This document shows positions 16,826-26,585 of a stretch of DNA of 64,000 nucleotides, one piece after another. How positions within the stretch are numbered: position 1 is the stretch's first letter; the number at the start of each line of letters is the position of its first letter. The stretch comes from Paracoccus contaminans (lineage in GTDB: Bacteria > Pseudomonadota > Alphaproteobacteria > Rhodobacterales > Rhodobacteraceae). The stretch covers positions 248,001-312,000 of the forward strand of contig NZ_CP020612.1 of NCBI RefSeq assembly GCF_002105555.1, read 5' to 3'. Made by a program: the position numbers and the translations under genes. The notes below the pieces were generated by a model. The model ran no database searches. It had not been told where the DNA came from and was given only the letters and a program-made list of their open reading frames with translations.

Positions 16826-18403
16826 ATGGCCCGGATCGCATTCATCCTGCTGTGCCACAAGGATCCCAAGGGCATCATCGCCCAGGCCCGCCGGCTGACC
16901 GGATCGGGCGACTATGTCTCGATCCATTTCGACGCGCGGGCCAAGGCCGCCGATTTCGACGCCATCCGCACCGCCCTGGCCGATAACCCCGGCGTGACCT
17001 TTGCGGCGCGGCGGATCAAATGCGGCTGGGGCGAATGGTCGCTGGTGGCCGCCACGCTCGAGGCAGTGCGCGCCGCGGTCGCGGCCTTCCCGGCCGCCAC
17101 GCATTTCTACATGCTGTCGGGCGACTGCATGCCGATCAAGTCGGCCCGCTATGCCCATGACTTCCTGGATGCCGAGGATCTGGACTATATCGAGAGCTTC
17201 GATTTCTTCGAGAGCGACTGGATCAAGACCGGCTTCAAGGAAGAGCGGCTGATCTATCGCTTCTGGTTCAACGAACGAACCCAGAAAAGCCTGTTCTATG
17301 GCAGCTACGAGATCCAGAAGCGGCTTGGGCTGACCCGCAAGATCCCGGCCGACATCCAGGTGATGATCGGGTCGCAATGGTGGTGCCTGCGCCGTCAGAC
17401 GGTGGAAAACGTGCTGGCCTTCTGCGATTCGCGCCGCGATGTCATGCGGTTCTTTGCTACCTCGTGGATCCCCGACGAGACGTTCTTTCAGACGATCGTG
17501 CCCCATGTGGTGCCGCGCCGGGAAATCCGCACCCGGACGCTGACCTTCCTGATGTTCACCGATTACGGGATGCCGGTGACATTCCACAACGATCACTATG
17601 ACCTGCTGCTGGGCCAGGACTATCTGTTCGCCCGCAAGATCAGCGCCGAGGCGATCACCTTGCGCGAGCGCCTGGGCGCCCTGTGGAAGGCCGACGAGGC
17701 CGAGTTCCCCATCTCGAACGAGGCCGCGGGGCTTTACCGCTTTCTCACCCAGCGCGGCCGCATCGGCCGCCGCTTCGGCCAGCGCTTCTGGGAAGCCGAG
17801 GGCAGCCTGGGGCGCGATCGCACCTTGCTGATGATCGTCTGCAAGAAATGGCATGTCGCCAAGCGCCTGACCGCGGCGATCCGCTGGCACACCGACATTC
17901 CGGCCGTGAACTATCTGTTCAACGAGATCGAGGCCGAACTGCCCGACATGGGCGGGATCGAGACCACTGTCGAAAAACGCGAACGGCATCGCCGCGCGCT
18001 GGTGCGCATGCTGTTCGACCAGTTCGAATCGCGCCGGGTGGCCATTTGCCTTGATCCATCGGCGCTGGGGCTGGTGCAGGATTTCATCGAGGACAAGGCC
18101 GTCACCCGCGTGCTGCTGATCGAATCCGATTTTGACGACGATTATGTGCGCGGCCATATCGCGCGGGTGGGCCTGGCGGGGCAGCACAGCGTCCCCGAAC
18201 GGGTGAACCGGCTGATCCCCGCCGTCCGCAGCGACCTGGAACATGAGATCGAGCGCATCCGCGATCTTGGCGTGGGCGAGTTCCAGACCATCTCGCACAG
18301 GAACGGCACGGAACGGAACGCGGATGCCCTGCAACGCTTTCTCGATGTGCCGCCCGACCTGGCGATGACCCTTGCCCAGACCGACTATCTGTTCGACGAC
18401 TGA
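16826..18403 (+). CDS. GT14-like glycosyltransferase with C-terminal DUF5928-type domain
   Basis: The N-terminal half (about 1-260) resembles core-2/I-branching beta-1,6-N-acetylglucosaminyltransferases: MARIAFILLCHKDP start, FYMLSGDCMPIKS around residue 95, and a DETFFQT acid motif near 217. The C-terminal half (about 280-525), containing LIVCKKWHVAKRLT-like sequence, is an added domain found on such proteins in Rhodobacterales (known to me as DUF5928). I chose ATG 16826, which opens the first beta strand, over one at 16715. It probably builds or branches a surface polysaccharide together with the divergent sulfotransferase; substrate unknown. Confidence 0.8.
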   Translation: MARIAFILLCHKDPKGIIAQARRLTGSGDYVSIHFDARAKAADFDAIRTALADNPGVTFAARRIKCGWGEWSLVAATLEAVRAAVAAFPAATHFYMLSGDCMPIKSARYAHDFLDAEDLDYIESFDFFESDWIKTGFKEERLIYRFWFNERTQKSLFYGSYEIQKRLGLTRKIPADIQVMIGSQWWCLRRQTVENVLAFCDSRRDVMRFFATSWIPDETFFQTIVPHVVPRREIRTRTLTFLMFTDYGMPVTFHNDHYDLLLGQDYLFARKISAEAITLRERLGALWKADEAEFPISNEAAGLYRFLTQRGRIGRRFGQRFWEAEGSLGRDRTLLMIVCKKWHVAKRLTAAIRWHTDIPAVNYLFNEIEAELPDMGGIETTVEKRERHRRALVRMLFDQFESRRVAICLDPSALGLVQDFIEDKAVTRVLLIESDFDDDYVRGHIARVGLAGQHSVPERVNRLIPAVRSDLEHEIERIRDLGVGEFQTISHRNGTERNADALQRFLDVPPDLAMTLAQTDYLFDD

Positions 18404-18416
18404 ATCGGAGCGCCTG

Positions 18417-18791
18417 ATGACCTATGACAGCAACAACGTCTTTGCCCGCATCCTGCGCGGCGAAATCCCCGCCACTATAGTGGCGCAGAACGAACACGCG
18501 CTTGCCTTCCGCGACATCAACCCGCAGGCCCCCGTGCATGTGCTGGTGATCCCGCGCGGCGCCTATGTCAGCTATGACGATTTCGCGGCGAATGCGGCGG
18601 ATGCGGAAATCATCGGCTTCAACCGCCTGGCGGCCGAGGTCGCCCGGTCCGAAGGGCTGAGCCTTGCCCATGGCGGCAGCGGCTTCCGCGCCATCGCCAA
18701 TGCCGGCCCCCATGGCATGCAGGAGGTGCCGCATTTCCATCTGCACCTGCTGGCCGGGCGGCCGATGGGGCGCATGGTGTCCCTGGACTGA
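18417..18791 (+). CDS. HIT family nucleotide-binding hydrolase
   Basis: A 124-residue histidine triad protein of the HINT type, expected to hydrolyse AMP-linked or AMP-lysine-like substrates. The triad reads HFHLHLL with His106, His108 and His110; FARILRGEIPA and INPQAPVHVLVIPR are typical family segments. The ATG at 18417 has GGAG 7 nt upstream and lies 14 nt after the glycosyltransferase stop, so it is probably co-transcribed with it. Confidence 0.93.
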   Translation: MTYDSNNVFARILRGEIPATIVAQNEHALAFRDINPQAPVHVLVIPRGAYVSYDDFAANAADAEIIGFNRLAAEVARSEGLSLAHGGSGFRAIANAGPHGMQEVPHFHLHLLAGRPMGRMVSLD

Positions 18792-18804
18792 TGACCGAAC
18801 GCCG

Positions 18805-19764
18805 ATGCTGAACGCCTATGTCCCGCGGGCCGGCGGCCTTGCCCTGCTCCCGCCGGGCGAGGATCTGGAGCATGCGCGCTGGATCGATCTCTATCGGCCG
18901 CTCGACAGCCAGGCGCGGCTGATGCGCGGCTTCGGCGTGGACGTGCCCACGCTTGAGGACATGGAGGAGATCGAGATCTCCAACCGCCTCTACCGCGAGG
19001 GGGACACCGCCTACATGACCGCCGTCCTGCCGGGCGAGCTGCCGGACGGCAAGCCGGTGGCCATGCCGGTCGCCTTCATCCTCACGGCCGAACGCCTGGT
19101 GACCGTGCGCCATCACGCGCCGCGCCCCTTCACGACCTATCCGGCGCGGGCCGAGCGGTCAGCCGCGGGGGTGGCCAGCGCGGACCACATCTTCCTGGGC
19201 CTCATCGACGAGATCGTCGCCCGGCTGGCCGATATCCTGGAAGGCGTGGGCAAGGTGCTGGATCATACCGGCACCATGGTTCTTGAAAAGGGCGACGCCA
19301 ATGCCGGGACCGAGCTGCGCGAGACGCTCATCAAGATCGGGCGGCAGGCCGAGGTGATGGCCCGCGTGCGTGTGGCCCTGCTGACCATCGAACGGGTGCT
19401 GGGCTTTTACACCACCGATGCGCAGGACCATGCCGATTCCAGCCGGCTGCGGGCGCTGACCAAGTCGGTCAACCGTGATGTCCAGGCGCTCGAGGTGCAT
19501 GCAGATTTCCTCGGCTCGCGCCTGTCGATGAATGTCGATGCGACGCTGGGCCTGATCAACCTGCAACAGAACAACACGGTGCGGGTGCTCTCGGTGGTTG
19601 CCGCGCTGTTCCTGCCGCCGACGATGATCGCCTCGATCTACGGGATGAACTTCGACCGGATGCCCGAGCTGCACTGGGCTTGGGGATACCCGGCGGCGCT
19701 ATGCGCGATGGTCTGTTCGGCGCTGCTGATCTATCTGCTGGCGCGCTGGAAACGCTGGCTTTAG
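18805..19764 (+). CDS. CorA-family divalent metal transporter
   Basis: Inner-membrane channel/transporter for Mg2+ (CorA) or Zn2+ (ZntB). It has a large N-terminal cytosolic domain, a long helical region (about 130-250) and two C-terminal membrane segments with the selectivity motif Gly-Met-Asn (IYGMNF, residues 280-282); a short basic tail follows. I chose ATG 18805 (319 aa), 13 nt past the HIT gene stop. The last four bases overlap the convergent ABC ATPase gene. Mg2+ versus Zn2+ cannot be decided by eye. Confidence 0.92.
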   Translation: MLNAYVPRAGGLALLPPGEDLEHARWIDLYRPLDSQARLMRGFGVDVPTLEDMEEIEISNRLYREGDTAYMTAVLPGELPDGKPVAMPVAFILTAERLVTVRHHAPRPFTTYPARAERSAAGVASADHIFLGLIDEIVARLADILEGVGKVLDHTGTMVLEKGDANAGTELRETLIKIGRQAEVMARVRVALLTIERVLGFYTTDAQDHADSSRLRALTKSVNRDVQALEVHADFLGSRLSMNVDATLGLINLQQNNTVRVLSVVAALFLPPTMIASIYGMNFDRMPELHWAWGYPAALCAMVCSALLIYLLARWKRWL

Positions 19765-20705
19765 CCGCGGGTCAGCGACAGGAACACGTCCTGAAGGTCG
19801 GGCTGTTCGCTGGCGATGTCCAGCATCGGCACCCCGCCCGCGCGCAGGCTGTCGATGATGCGGTCTGCCGTCACCCGCGCGGGCGCATAGCTGAAGGCAA
19901 GCCGCCCCTCGGGCCGCCGTTCTGCCGCGACGCCCTGCGGGATGGGCGGGATGCTGCCCGCCCAGGACGGCCCCGGATCCACCACCAGCGTCTTGGACCC
20001 CGCACGCGCCAGCAGGCTGATCGTGCGTTCCTGTACCACCTTTTCGCCGTGGTTGATGATGGCGATCTCGTCGCACATCTCCTCGGCCTCCTGCAGATAA
20101 TGGGTGGTCAGGATCACGGTCATGCCCTGGGCGTTCAACTGCCGCACATTGTCCCACAGCATCTCGCGCAGGGCGATGTCCACGCCCGCCGTCGGCTCGT
20201 CCAGCACGAGGATGCGGGGGCGGTGGACCAGCGCCTTGGCCAGCAGCAGCCGCCGCTTCATCCCGCCCGAAAGCTGGCGCGAATAGCTTTCGGCCTGCGC
20301 CGTCAGCCCGACCAGCGCCAGGATCTCGTCCGTCCAGCGGTCGGACCTGGGCACGCCATACAGCCCCGCCTGCACCTCGAGGCTGGCGCGCGGGGTGAAG
20401 AAGGGGTCGATGTTCAGCTCCTGCGGCATGACCCCGATGGCGGCGCGCGACTGGCGCGGGTTCACGTCCTGGTCAAAGCCCCAGATCTCAACCTGCCCGG
20501 CCGTCTTGTTGACCAGCCCGGCCAGGATGTTGATCAGCGTGGATTTCCCCGCCCCGTTGGGGCCGAGCAGGCCGAAGATCGAGCCGCGCGGGATGGTCAG
20601 GTCCAGCCCCCGCAGCGCCTGCTTGGCAGGCGCCTTGCCCGAGGCGGCATAGGTCTTGCGCAGGCCTGTCAGGCGGATTGCGGCTTGGGTCGGGGCTGGT
20701 GTCAT
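19761..20705 (-). CDS. ABC transporter ATP-binding protein, exporter type (YadG-like)
   Basis: ATPase of an ABC-2 type exporter. Walker A GPNGAGKST (48-56), signature LSGGM (145-149) and Walker B LVLDEPTAG with Glu170 are all intact; a C-terminal extension (about 235-314) follows the nucleotide-binding domain. The ATG at 20705 gives 314 residues. No ABC-2 permease gene lies beside it: downstream is convergent corA and upstream is a divergent zinc protein gene, so it looks like an orphan ATPase whose partner is elsewhere. Confidence 0.9.
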   Translation of the reverse strand: MTPAPTQAAIRLTGLRKTYAASGKAPAKQALRGLDLTIPRGSIFGLLGPNGAGKSTLINILAGLVNKTAGQVEIWGFDQDVNPRQSRAAIGVMPQELNIDPFFTPRASLEVQAGLYGVPRSDRWTDEILALVGLTAQAESYSRQLSGGMKRRLLLAKALVHRPRILVLDEPTAGVDIALREMLWDNVRQLNAQGMTVILTTHYLQEAEEMCDEIAIINHGEKVVQERTISLLARAGSKTLVVDPGPSWAGSIPPIPQGVAAERRPEGRLAFSYAPARVTADRIIDSLRAGGVPMLDIASEQPDLQDVFLSLTRG

Positions 20706-20812
20706 CTGATGTCCGGGCGGGCCTGGGCGGCCATGCCGGCTTGCGGCAGGCGGCAGTCTGGATAGAATGGCACCCTTAAACCGGCCTTCGCCCGCCAGCA
20801 CAAGAGATCCTC

Positions 20813-21055
20813 ATGCGCGTGCCCCCGACCGAAACCCCCCTTTCCACCAATCAGGACGGCGTCTCGGCCGAATACCCCGCCCCCGCGACGGAGGTGGTCA
20901 CGTCATGGAAGGTCGCCTGTAGCGGGGATGAGGCGCTCGGGCTGGGCCATCCGCGGGTCTGGCTGTCGATCTCGCCCGAGATGGGGTGGGTCGATTGCGG
21001 CTATTGCGACAAGCGCTTCGTCATTGACCGCGAGCATGCGCATGGCGATCACTGA
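20813..21055 (+). CDS. zinc-finger CHCC protein, relative of mitochondrial complex I subunit NDUFS6
   Basis: An 80-residue protein with the zinc ligand pattern Cys36...His46...Cys62-x2-Cys65 in [16 protein letters not shown] and [11 protein letters not shown], which is the C-terminal zinc domain of NDUFS6. In mitochondria NDUFS6 binds at the N/Q-module junction of complex I, and alphaproteobacteria carry this homologue. Here it lies on the opposite strand and about 4 kb from nuoN, outside the operon. Association with complex I in this organism is inference from the family. Confidence 0.85.
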   Translation: MRVPPTETPLSTNQDGVSAEYPAPATEVVTSWKVACSGDEALGLGHPRVWLSISPEMGWVDCGYCDKRFVIDREHAHGDH

Positions 21056-21064
21056 CGCCCAGGG

Positions 21065-21853
21065 CTAGGGGCGCGCGCGCCTCGCCTTGGCGAACACCAG
21101 CGCCAGCACCGGCAGATACATCGCGATGCCAAAGGCACCCGCCGCCAGCGGCGCCGCAGGCATGCCGGCGGCGAAGCCGGCCAGCATCGGGATCGCGACA
21201 TTCCGCATCGGCAGAACAACCGCCCCGCTCGCTCCTGCGGCAGTGCCGCCGATCGCCTGCCCCGCTGCGTGGCCAAGCACGGACAAGGCCCCCGCCATGA
21301 CCAGCGCCGCCCCGGCGAGCGGCCATGGCCCTGCCCCGGCAGTGCCCAGGACCAGCGCGGCCACGATCATCGCGCCGAGGGCCAGACCGGCGGCAAGGCT
21401 CACGGCGCGGATGATCCCGTGCGGCAGCCGATGGCGCAGGCCCATCCCCAGCCAGGTCGGCAGGGTTGCGGCAAGGACAAGCCACCACAGCGCCCCGCCC
21501 CCTGCGGCGAAAGTGATCAGGACGCTCGCGCCCAGCCCCGCAAAGCTGCCGACCGCCCCGGCAAAGCTGCCTGCCGCCACGGTTCCCTGCGCCAGCGTCG
21601 CATCCCCGCCCGCCAGTGCCGCCATCGGGATGGCGCCGGCTGCGCCCGGCGCGGCGCCCACCAGCACCAGCGCAGCCGTTTCGGCCGCTGTCAGCCCCAT
21701 CACCCAGCTGACCAGCCAGCCCAGCAGCATCCCCCCGCCAAGCTGGAGCAGCGCCAGGATCAGCGCGCGCCTGTCCCGGGGGGCGTCGTCCGGCATGGCC
21801 ATTCCGCCGGAAAGGCAGATCAGCGCACAGCCGAGCGCCGCCAGGCCCAGCAT
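21065..21853 (-). CDS. integral membrane protein, resembles the bile acid:Na+ symporter (BASS) fold
   Basis: A 262-residue, almost entirely hydrophobic protein. LVLVGAAPGAAGA followed by a polar-poor helix and LPMRNVAIPMLAGF resemble the crossing-helix motifs of BASS transporters (GCCPGG... and RN-GLAL), but similarity is weak and the length is short for the family. It begins with an ATG sharing one base with the rnj stop (TGATG), so it appears to be the last gene of the nuo-birA-coaX-rnj run. The substrate is unknown; a different small transporter family is possible. Confidence 0.6.
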   Translation of the reverse strand: MLGLAALGCALICLSGGMAMPDDAPRDRRALILALLQLGGGMLLGWLVSWVMGLTAAETAALVLVGAAPGAAGAIPMAALAGGDATLAQGTVAAGSFAGAVGSFAGLGASVLITFAAGGGALWWLVLAATLPTWLGMGLRHRLPHGIIRAVSLAAGLALGAMIVAALVLGTAGAGPWPLAGAALVMAGALSVLGHAAGQAIGGTAAGASGAVVLPMRNVAIPMLAGFAAGMPAAPLAAGAFGIAMYLPVLALVFAKARRARP

Positions 21854-23526
21854 CAGTCGGCGGCCAGCCGCGAGATGATGATCCTGACTTCGGGCCTTTT
21901 GCCGATTTCCTCCATCGTGGCCTGCCTGACGATGCGGCGCAGGCCCTCGTCCAGCTTGCGATCGTCAAGAACGGTCTGGGAATCGACCCGCTCAAGATAA
22001 TCGGCCAGCTCGCTTTCCACATGCCGGGCCAGCGGAACACCGGCCCGCCCCTGTGCGGCAAGGCCCATGGTTTCCACCCAGGCATCGGGCAGAGGTTCGT
22101 CATTCTCGTCGATGATGACCGACACGGTGGCATGACCGTTCAGGGCCATGCGGATTCGGTCGCGCACGACGCCGTCCATCGCGCCGATCAGAACCGTGCC
22201 GTCCAGATAGACCCGGCCCGTCGGCACCTCGTCCACCTGCCGCGGCACGTCGCCCGTCAGGTCCATCATCATGCCGTTGGTGACGATCCCCGCCGCCATT
22301 CCCTTGGCGCGCCCGATCATCGCGTGCTCGCGCAGATGCATGTGCTCGCCATGCATCGGGATCAGCACCCTGGGCTTGAGCAGGTCGTGCAGCGCCTCAA
22401 GATCGGGGCGGTTGGCATGGCCCGACACATGATACATCCCGTCATCGGGATCGAACACATCCACGCCAAGACGGCTGAGGTTGTTCATGATCCGCCCGAC
22501 CGGCCGTTCATTGCCCGGGATCGTCCGGCTGGAGAACAGGAAGCTGTCCCCCTCCTTCAGCTCGATCCCCAGATATTTGCCCATCGACAGCTGCATGGAC
22601 GCCGCCCGGCGTTCACCCTGGCTGCCGGTGACGATCAGCATGACCTTGTCACGGGGCAGGTTTGCCGCCTCCTCGGGGCCGATCACGGCCGGAAAATCGC
22701 GCAGAATCCCGGTTTCGACCGCAGCGGTCACCATCTTGCGCATCGCCCGGCCCAAGAGGCAGACCCGCCGCCCCGCCGCCACCCCCGCATCGGCCAGCGT
22801 CTTGAGCCGCGCGACATTCGAGGCGAAGGTCGTCGCCACGATCATCTGCTTCTGCGCCAGGACGAAATCGAGCAGCGGGTTTGCCAGCAGCGCCTCGGAC
22901 CGGCCGGGATGGGGCGAGAACACATTGGTCGAATCGCAGGCCAGCACCTTGATCGACGCTTCCTGCGCGATATCGTGCCAGGCGACCGCATCGAATGCCT
23001 CGCCCACGACGGGGGTGCCGTCGAGCTTGAAATCGCCCGTGTGGACGATCCGCCCGGCCGGAGTGTCGATCAGCAGCGCCGCGCTTTCCGGAATCGAATG
23101 GCTGACCGGCACGAACTGGACGCGGAACGGCCCTGCCTCGACCACCTCGGGGCGCGGGGCGACGATGCGCAGCTGGTCGGTGGGGACGCCGGCTTCCTCC
23201 ATCTTCATGCGGGCCAGGGCTCCGGTGAAACGGCGGGCATAGACGGGCACCCGCAGCCGGTTCCACAAAAGGCCCAGGGCGCCGACATGATCCTCGTGCC
23301 CGTGGGTGATGAAGATCGCCTCAAGCCGGTCGCGGTTATCCTCAAGCCAGCGCAGATCGGGCATGATGAGGTCGATGCCCGGCGCGCTGTCCATGTCCCC
23401 GAAGGTCACGCCCAGATCGACCAGGATCAGCCTTTCGCGCCCCGGCTGCCCATGGCCATAGACATAGGCGTTCATGCCGATTTCGCCCGCGCCGCCCAGC
23501 GGCAGATAGATCAGGCGCTCAGACAT
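21853..23526 (-). CDS. rnj: ribonuclease J
   Basis: A metallo-beta-lactamase/beta-CASP RNase that acts as 5'-3' exo- and endonuclease on mRNA and rRNA; in alphaproteobacteria it helps mature 23S rRNA. The N-terminus LIYLPLGGAGEIGMN is diagnostic, the catalytic motif is His75-x-His77-x-Asp79-His80 (THGHEDHVG), and the beta-CASP region has VTGSQGE and MHVSGHAN-like segments. The ATG at 23526 overlaps the end of coaX by 8 nt and gives 557 residues, normal for the family. Confidence 0.95.
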   Translation of the reverse strand: MSERLIYLPLGGAGEIGMNAYVYGHGQPGRERLILVDLGVTFGDMDSAPGIDLIMPDLRWLEDNRDRLEAIFITHGHEDHVGALGLLWNRLRVPVYARRFTGALARMKMEEAGVPTDQLRIVAPRPEVVEAGPFRVQFVPVSHSIPESAALLIDTPAGRIVHTGDFKLDGTPVVGEAFDAVAWHDIAQEASIKVLACDSTNVFSPHPGRSEALLANPLLDFVLAQKQMIVATTFASNVARLKTLADAGVAAGRRVCLLGRAMRKMVTAAVETGILRDFPAVIGPEEAANLPRDKVMLIVTGSQGERRAASMQLSMGKYLGIELKEGDSFLFSSRTIPGNERPVGRIMNNLSRLGVDVFDPDDGMYHVSGHANRPDLEALHDLLKPRVLIPMHGEHMHLREHAMIGRAKGMAAGIVTNGMMMDLTGDVPRQVDEVPTGRVYLDGTVLIGAMDGVVRDRIRMALNGHATVSVIIDENDEPLPDAWVETMGLAAQGRAGVPLARHVESELADYLERVDSQTVLDDRKLDEGLRRIVRQATMEEIGKRPEVRIIISRLAAD

Positions 23527-24298
23527 TGCCCGCCTCCCTGTTGTGATCAAAGATGAGCCGCAGCCCGTGAATGGTCAGATCGTCGTCCCAGTTGTCGAAC
23601 AGATCGGCGCTCTGGTCGAACAGGGCGGCAAGGCCCCCGGTGGCGATGATCTTCATCGCTCGCCCCCGTTCGGCCGCGATCCGCGAACAGATCTCGCGCA
23701 CCAGCCCGACATATCCCCAGAACACGCCCGACTGGATGCATGCAACCGTATTCGTGCCGATCACCTGCGCGGGGCGGGTGATATCGACATGGGGCAGCGA
23801 GGCCGCGCCCATGTGCAGCGCCTCAAGCGACAGGTTCACCCCTGGCGCGATCACCCCGCCCACATAGGCGCCGTCCACGTCCACCACGTCAAAGGTCGTG
23901 GCGGTGCCGAAATCCACCACCGTCAGATGCGGCCCATAGCGGTCGAACGCGGCCCAGGTGTTCACGATCCGGTCCGGCCCCACCACCGCCCCCGCATCGA
24001 CCCGCGGGGGCGCGGGCAACAGGCAATCGGGCCTGCCGACGACAAGGGGCCTTGTGTCGAAATAGCGGCTGCACAGCACCCTCAGGTTGAACACCACGCG
24101 CGGCACGGTCGAGCTGATGATGCAGGCATCAATGCTGACATCAAGTTCGTGCAACCGCATCAGCGAACGCAGCCAGACGAAATATTCGTCGGCCGTGCGG
24201 CGGTGGTCGGTGGCGATCCGCCAGGTGCACAGGAACCGCGCCCCGTCCCAGATCGAGAACACCGTGTTGGTGTTGCCGGTATCGATGCACAGCAGCAT
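23519..24298 (-). CDS. coaX: type III pantothenate kinase CoaX
   Basis: First step of coenzyme A synthesis from pantothenate. The phosphate loop at the N-terminus (LLCIDTGNTNT, Asp6), the central GPDR and FGTATTFDVVD with PGVNLSLEAL, and a TGG-like C-terminal motif (IIATGG) are all as in the CoaX family. The ATG at 24298 shares a base with the birA stop (TGATG), giving 259 residues; an in-frame GTG two codons upstream is less likely. It is a part of the downstream tail of the nuo operon. Confidence 0.95.
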   Translation of the reverse strand: MLLCIDTGNTNTVFSIWDGARFLCTWRIATDHRRTADEYFVWLRSLMRLHELDVSIDACIISSTVPRVVFNLRVLCSRYFDTRPLVVGRPDCLLPAPPRVDAGAVVGPDRIVNTWAAFDRYGPHLTVVDFGTATTFDVVDVDGAYVGGVIAPGVNLSLEALHMGAASLPHVDITRPAQVIGTNTVACIQSGVFWGYVGLVREICSRIAAERGRAMKIIATGGLAALFDQSADLFDNWDDDLTIHGLRLIFDHNREAGNV

Positions 24299-25086
24299 CA
24301 GCACGCCCCGTCAAAATGGATGTCGGCCGCCGGGATGATCTCGCACCCCGCCGCCATGCGCAGCATCAATGCGCCCTGCTGGTCGATCCCCTCGAAGATG
24401 CCGCGGCGGCTGACTGATCCGGTGCGCGCCGTGACGGGCTGGCCCATGCCTGCGGCCCGCGCCAGCCAGGCCGCCCGGATCGGGGCAAAGCCGCGGCTTT
24501 CCAGCTGCGCCTGCCAATGCGCAAAGGCGGGGGCGAGAATGTCCAGAAAATCGCCCGGCGCGACGGCATGGCCGGTTTCGCCCAGGACGGAAACTGCGGG
24601 AACCGCCCCCTCCTCCAGCTGATCGGCTGAGGGGGAAGCAGCGAGGTTGACACCGATGCCCACCGCAAGGGCGGCAAGTTCCTGTCCGGTGCCGGCGCTT
24701 TCCAGCAGGATGCCAGCGACCTTGCCCCCGTTCAGCAGCACGTCATTGGGCCATTTTATCGCCAGCCGGGCGGACGGGCCGCAGGCCAGCGCCAGCGCGT
24801 CATGAAGGGCCAGCGCCGCGACAAAGCTGTAGAGCGAAGCCCCCGCCGGTCCGCCTTGCGGCTTCAGCGCCAATGAGGCGGCAAAGTTGCCGGCCGGCAT
24901 GTGCCAAATACGCCCGCGCCGTCCTCGGCCGGCGAACTGCTCCAGCGCCAGGATCCACGCCGGCCCGGCCAGCATCGGCACCAGGCGAAGCGCCTCGGCA
25001 TTGGTGCTGGCGCAGCGCGGCAGGACGTGCCGGCCGACCCGCTCGGGCCAGCGGGCACGGGGCGGGATGCCGGGCAGGTCAGTCAA
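24298..25086 (-). CDS. birA: biotin-[acetyl-CoA-carboxylase] ligase
   Basis: Attaches biotin to the carboxyl carrier protein. [10 protein letters not shown], the GRGRRGR(I)W biotinyl-AMP loop and the [18 protein letters not shown] block are diagnostic. There is no N-terminal DNA-binding domain, so it is a pure ligase. The start is probably TTG at 25086, overlapping the nuoN stop region; an ATG at 25128 lies inside nuoN and would add 14 unlikely residues. It is coupled to nuoN on one side and coaX on the other. Confidence 0.93.
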   Translation of the reverse strand: MTDLPGIPPRARWPERVGRHVLPRCASTNAEALRLVPMLAGPAWILALEQFAGRGRRGRIWHMPAGNFAASLALKPQGGPAGASLYSFVAALALHDALALACGPSARLAIKWPNDVLLNGGKVAGILLESAGTGQELAALAVGIGVNLAASPSADQLEEGAVPAVSVLGETGHAVAPGDFLDILAPAFAHWQAQLESRGFAPIRAAWLARAAGMGQPVTARTGSVSRRGIFEGIDQQGALMLRMAAGCEIIPAADIHFDGAC

Positions 25087-26572
25087 CGCGCCGCGTGGCG
25101 ACGGCGACGGGTGCGGCAACCGCTGCATTGGGGCCGACTAGCGAAGCAGCGGCGTGTTCGGCCGCCCGGTCGGTGCCCAGCATGGTGACGGTGCCCAGCA
25201 CCATGACGAGGGCGGAGCCCACCAGCGCCAGCCACTGCATCGGCCCGGTGTTCATCCGAACGTCGTCGTCCTGCCGCGAACCGAAATAAAGGTAATAGGC
25301 CATGCGCAGGTAATAGAACGCCCCGATGACCGAGGCGATGACGCCCAGCACCGCCAGCCAGCCAAGGCCTGCATCCACCGCTGCCTTGAGGACGCCGAAC
25401 TTGGCGAAGAAACCCAGCATCGGGGGAACGCCGGCAAGGCTGAACAGCAAGATCAGCATGGCCAGCGCCTTGAGCGGCTCGTCGCGGGCCAGCAGGTTCA
25501 GATCTGCCAACGCAGTGACTGGCCGCCCGCCGCGTTCCAGCGACAGGATGAAGGCGAAGCTGCCGACATTCATGACCACATAGATCGCCATGTAGATCAG
25601 CATCGCCTGCACGCCATAGGCGGTGCCCGCGGCCAGCCCGATCAGGGCAAAGCCCATATGCGCGATCGAGGAATAGGCCATCAGGCGCTTGATGTCGCGC
25701 TGGCCGATCCCCGCGATCGAGCCGAGGAACATCGACAGCAGCGCCATCACTGCAACGATCTGCGCCCAGTCGCCCGGCACATGGCCGAAGGCGCCCCACA
25801 GCAGCCGCGCGATCAGCGCCATCGCCGCGACCTTGGGGGCTGTCGCAAAAAAGGCCGTCACCGGGGTGGGCGAGCCTTCATAGACATCCGGCGTCCACAT
25901 GTGGAACGGCACGGCGGACACCTTGAAGGCCAGGCCGACCAGCAGGAACACCATGCCGAACAGCAGGCCCACGGGCATGGCGCCGGCGTGAACCACCTGC
26001 GCCACCCCGGCCAGATTGGTGGTGCCCGCAAAACCATAGACCAGCGAGGCCCCGTAAAGCAGCATCCCCGAGCTGAGCGAGCCGAGCACGAAATACTTCA
26101 GCCCCGCCTCGGACGAGCGCGCGCTGTCGCGCCGCATCGCGGCCACGACGTAAAGCGCCAGCGATTGCAGCTCCAGCCCCATATAGACCGTCAGCAGGTC
26201 GCCGGCGGAACACATGACCATCATGCCGATCACGGCCAGGACGACCAGGATCGGAAGCTCGAACCGCAGCATCCCCTGGCGCTTGAGATATCCCGCGCTC
26301 ATCGCCAGGACCATCGCGGCAGAGACGAGCGCCGTGACCTTGGCAAAGCGTGCGAAGGCGTCGTCGATGAACATGCCCCAGAAGGCCTGCGTGTCGAGCC
26401 GGTCCGTCCAGCCCACGGCAAAGGCCGCAATCAGCAGCGCCGCCACGGAAAGCCCCAGCACCGTTCCGGCGATCCGGTCCTTGCCAAGAAAAGCGCCCAG
26501 CAGCAGAGCGGCGAGCGCATAAAGGGCCAGCGCCACCTCGGGCAGGGTCGTGGTGAGGTCAAGCGAGGTCAT
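25079..26572 (-). CDS. nuoN: NADH-quinone oxidoreductase subunit N
   Basis: Antiporter-like proton-pumping subunit of complex I (ND2 homologue). It is hydrophobic throughout, with about 14 membrane segments and the broken-helix core region containing [20 protein letters not shown] and the Lys residues needed for the proton channel; [16 protein letters not shown] is the subunit N/M/L signature. The length of 497 residues from ATG 26572 is normal. It is the last complex I gene of the cluster. Confidence 0.97.
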   Translation of the reverse strand: MTSLDLTTTLPEVALALYALAALLLGAFLGKDRIAGTVLGLSVAALLIAAFAVGWTDRLDTQAFWGMFIDDAFARFAKVTALVSAAMVLAMSAGYLKRQGMLRFELPILVVLAVIGMMVMCSAGDLLTVYMGLELQSLALYVVAAMRRDSARSSEAGLKYFVLGSLSSGMLLYGASLVYGFAGTTNLAGVAQVVHAGAMPVGLLFGMVFLLVGLAFKVSAVPFHMWTPDVYEGSPTPVTAFFATAPKVAAMALIARLLWGAFGHVPGDWAQIVAVMALLSMFLGSIAGIGQRDIKRLMAYSSIAHMGFALIGLAAGTAYGVQAMLIYMAIYVVMNVGSFAFILSLERGGRPVTALADLNLLARDEPLKALAMLILLFSLAGVPPMLGFFAKFGVLKAAVDAGLGWLAVLGVIASVIGAFYYLRMAYYLYFGSRQDDDVRMNTGPMQWLALVGSALVMVLGTVTMLGTDRAAEHAAASLVGPNAAVAAPVAVATRRVD

Positions 26573-26585
26573 GCGGCGGACTTTC

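Noticed and set aside
21021..22133. 370-codon minus-strand frame overlapping the BASS-like gene and rnj
   Set aside because: Composition is Gly/Arg-rich and shadow-like; the other frame (21065-21853) encodes a proper membrane protein coupled to rnj.
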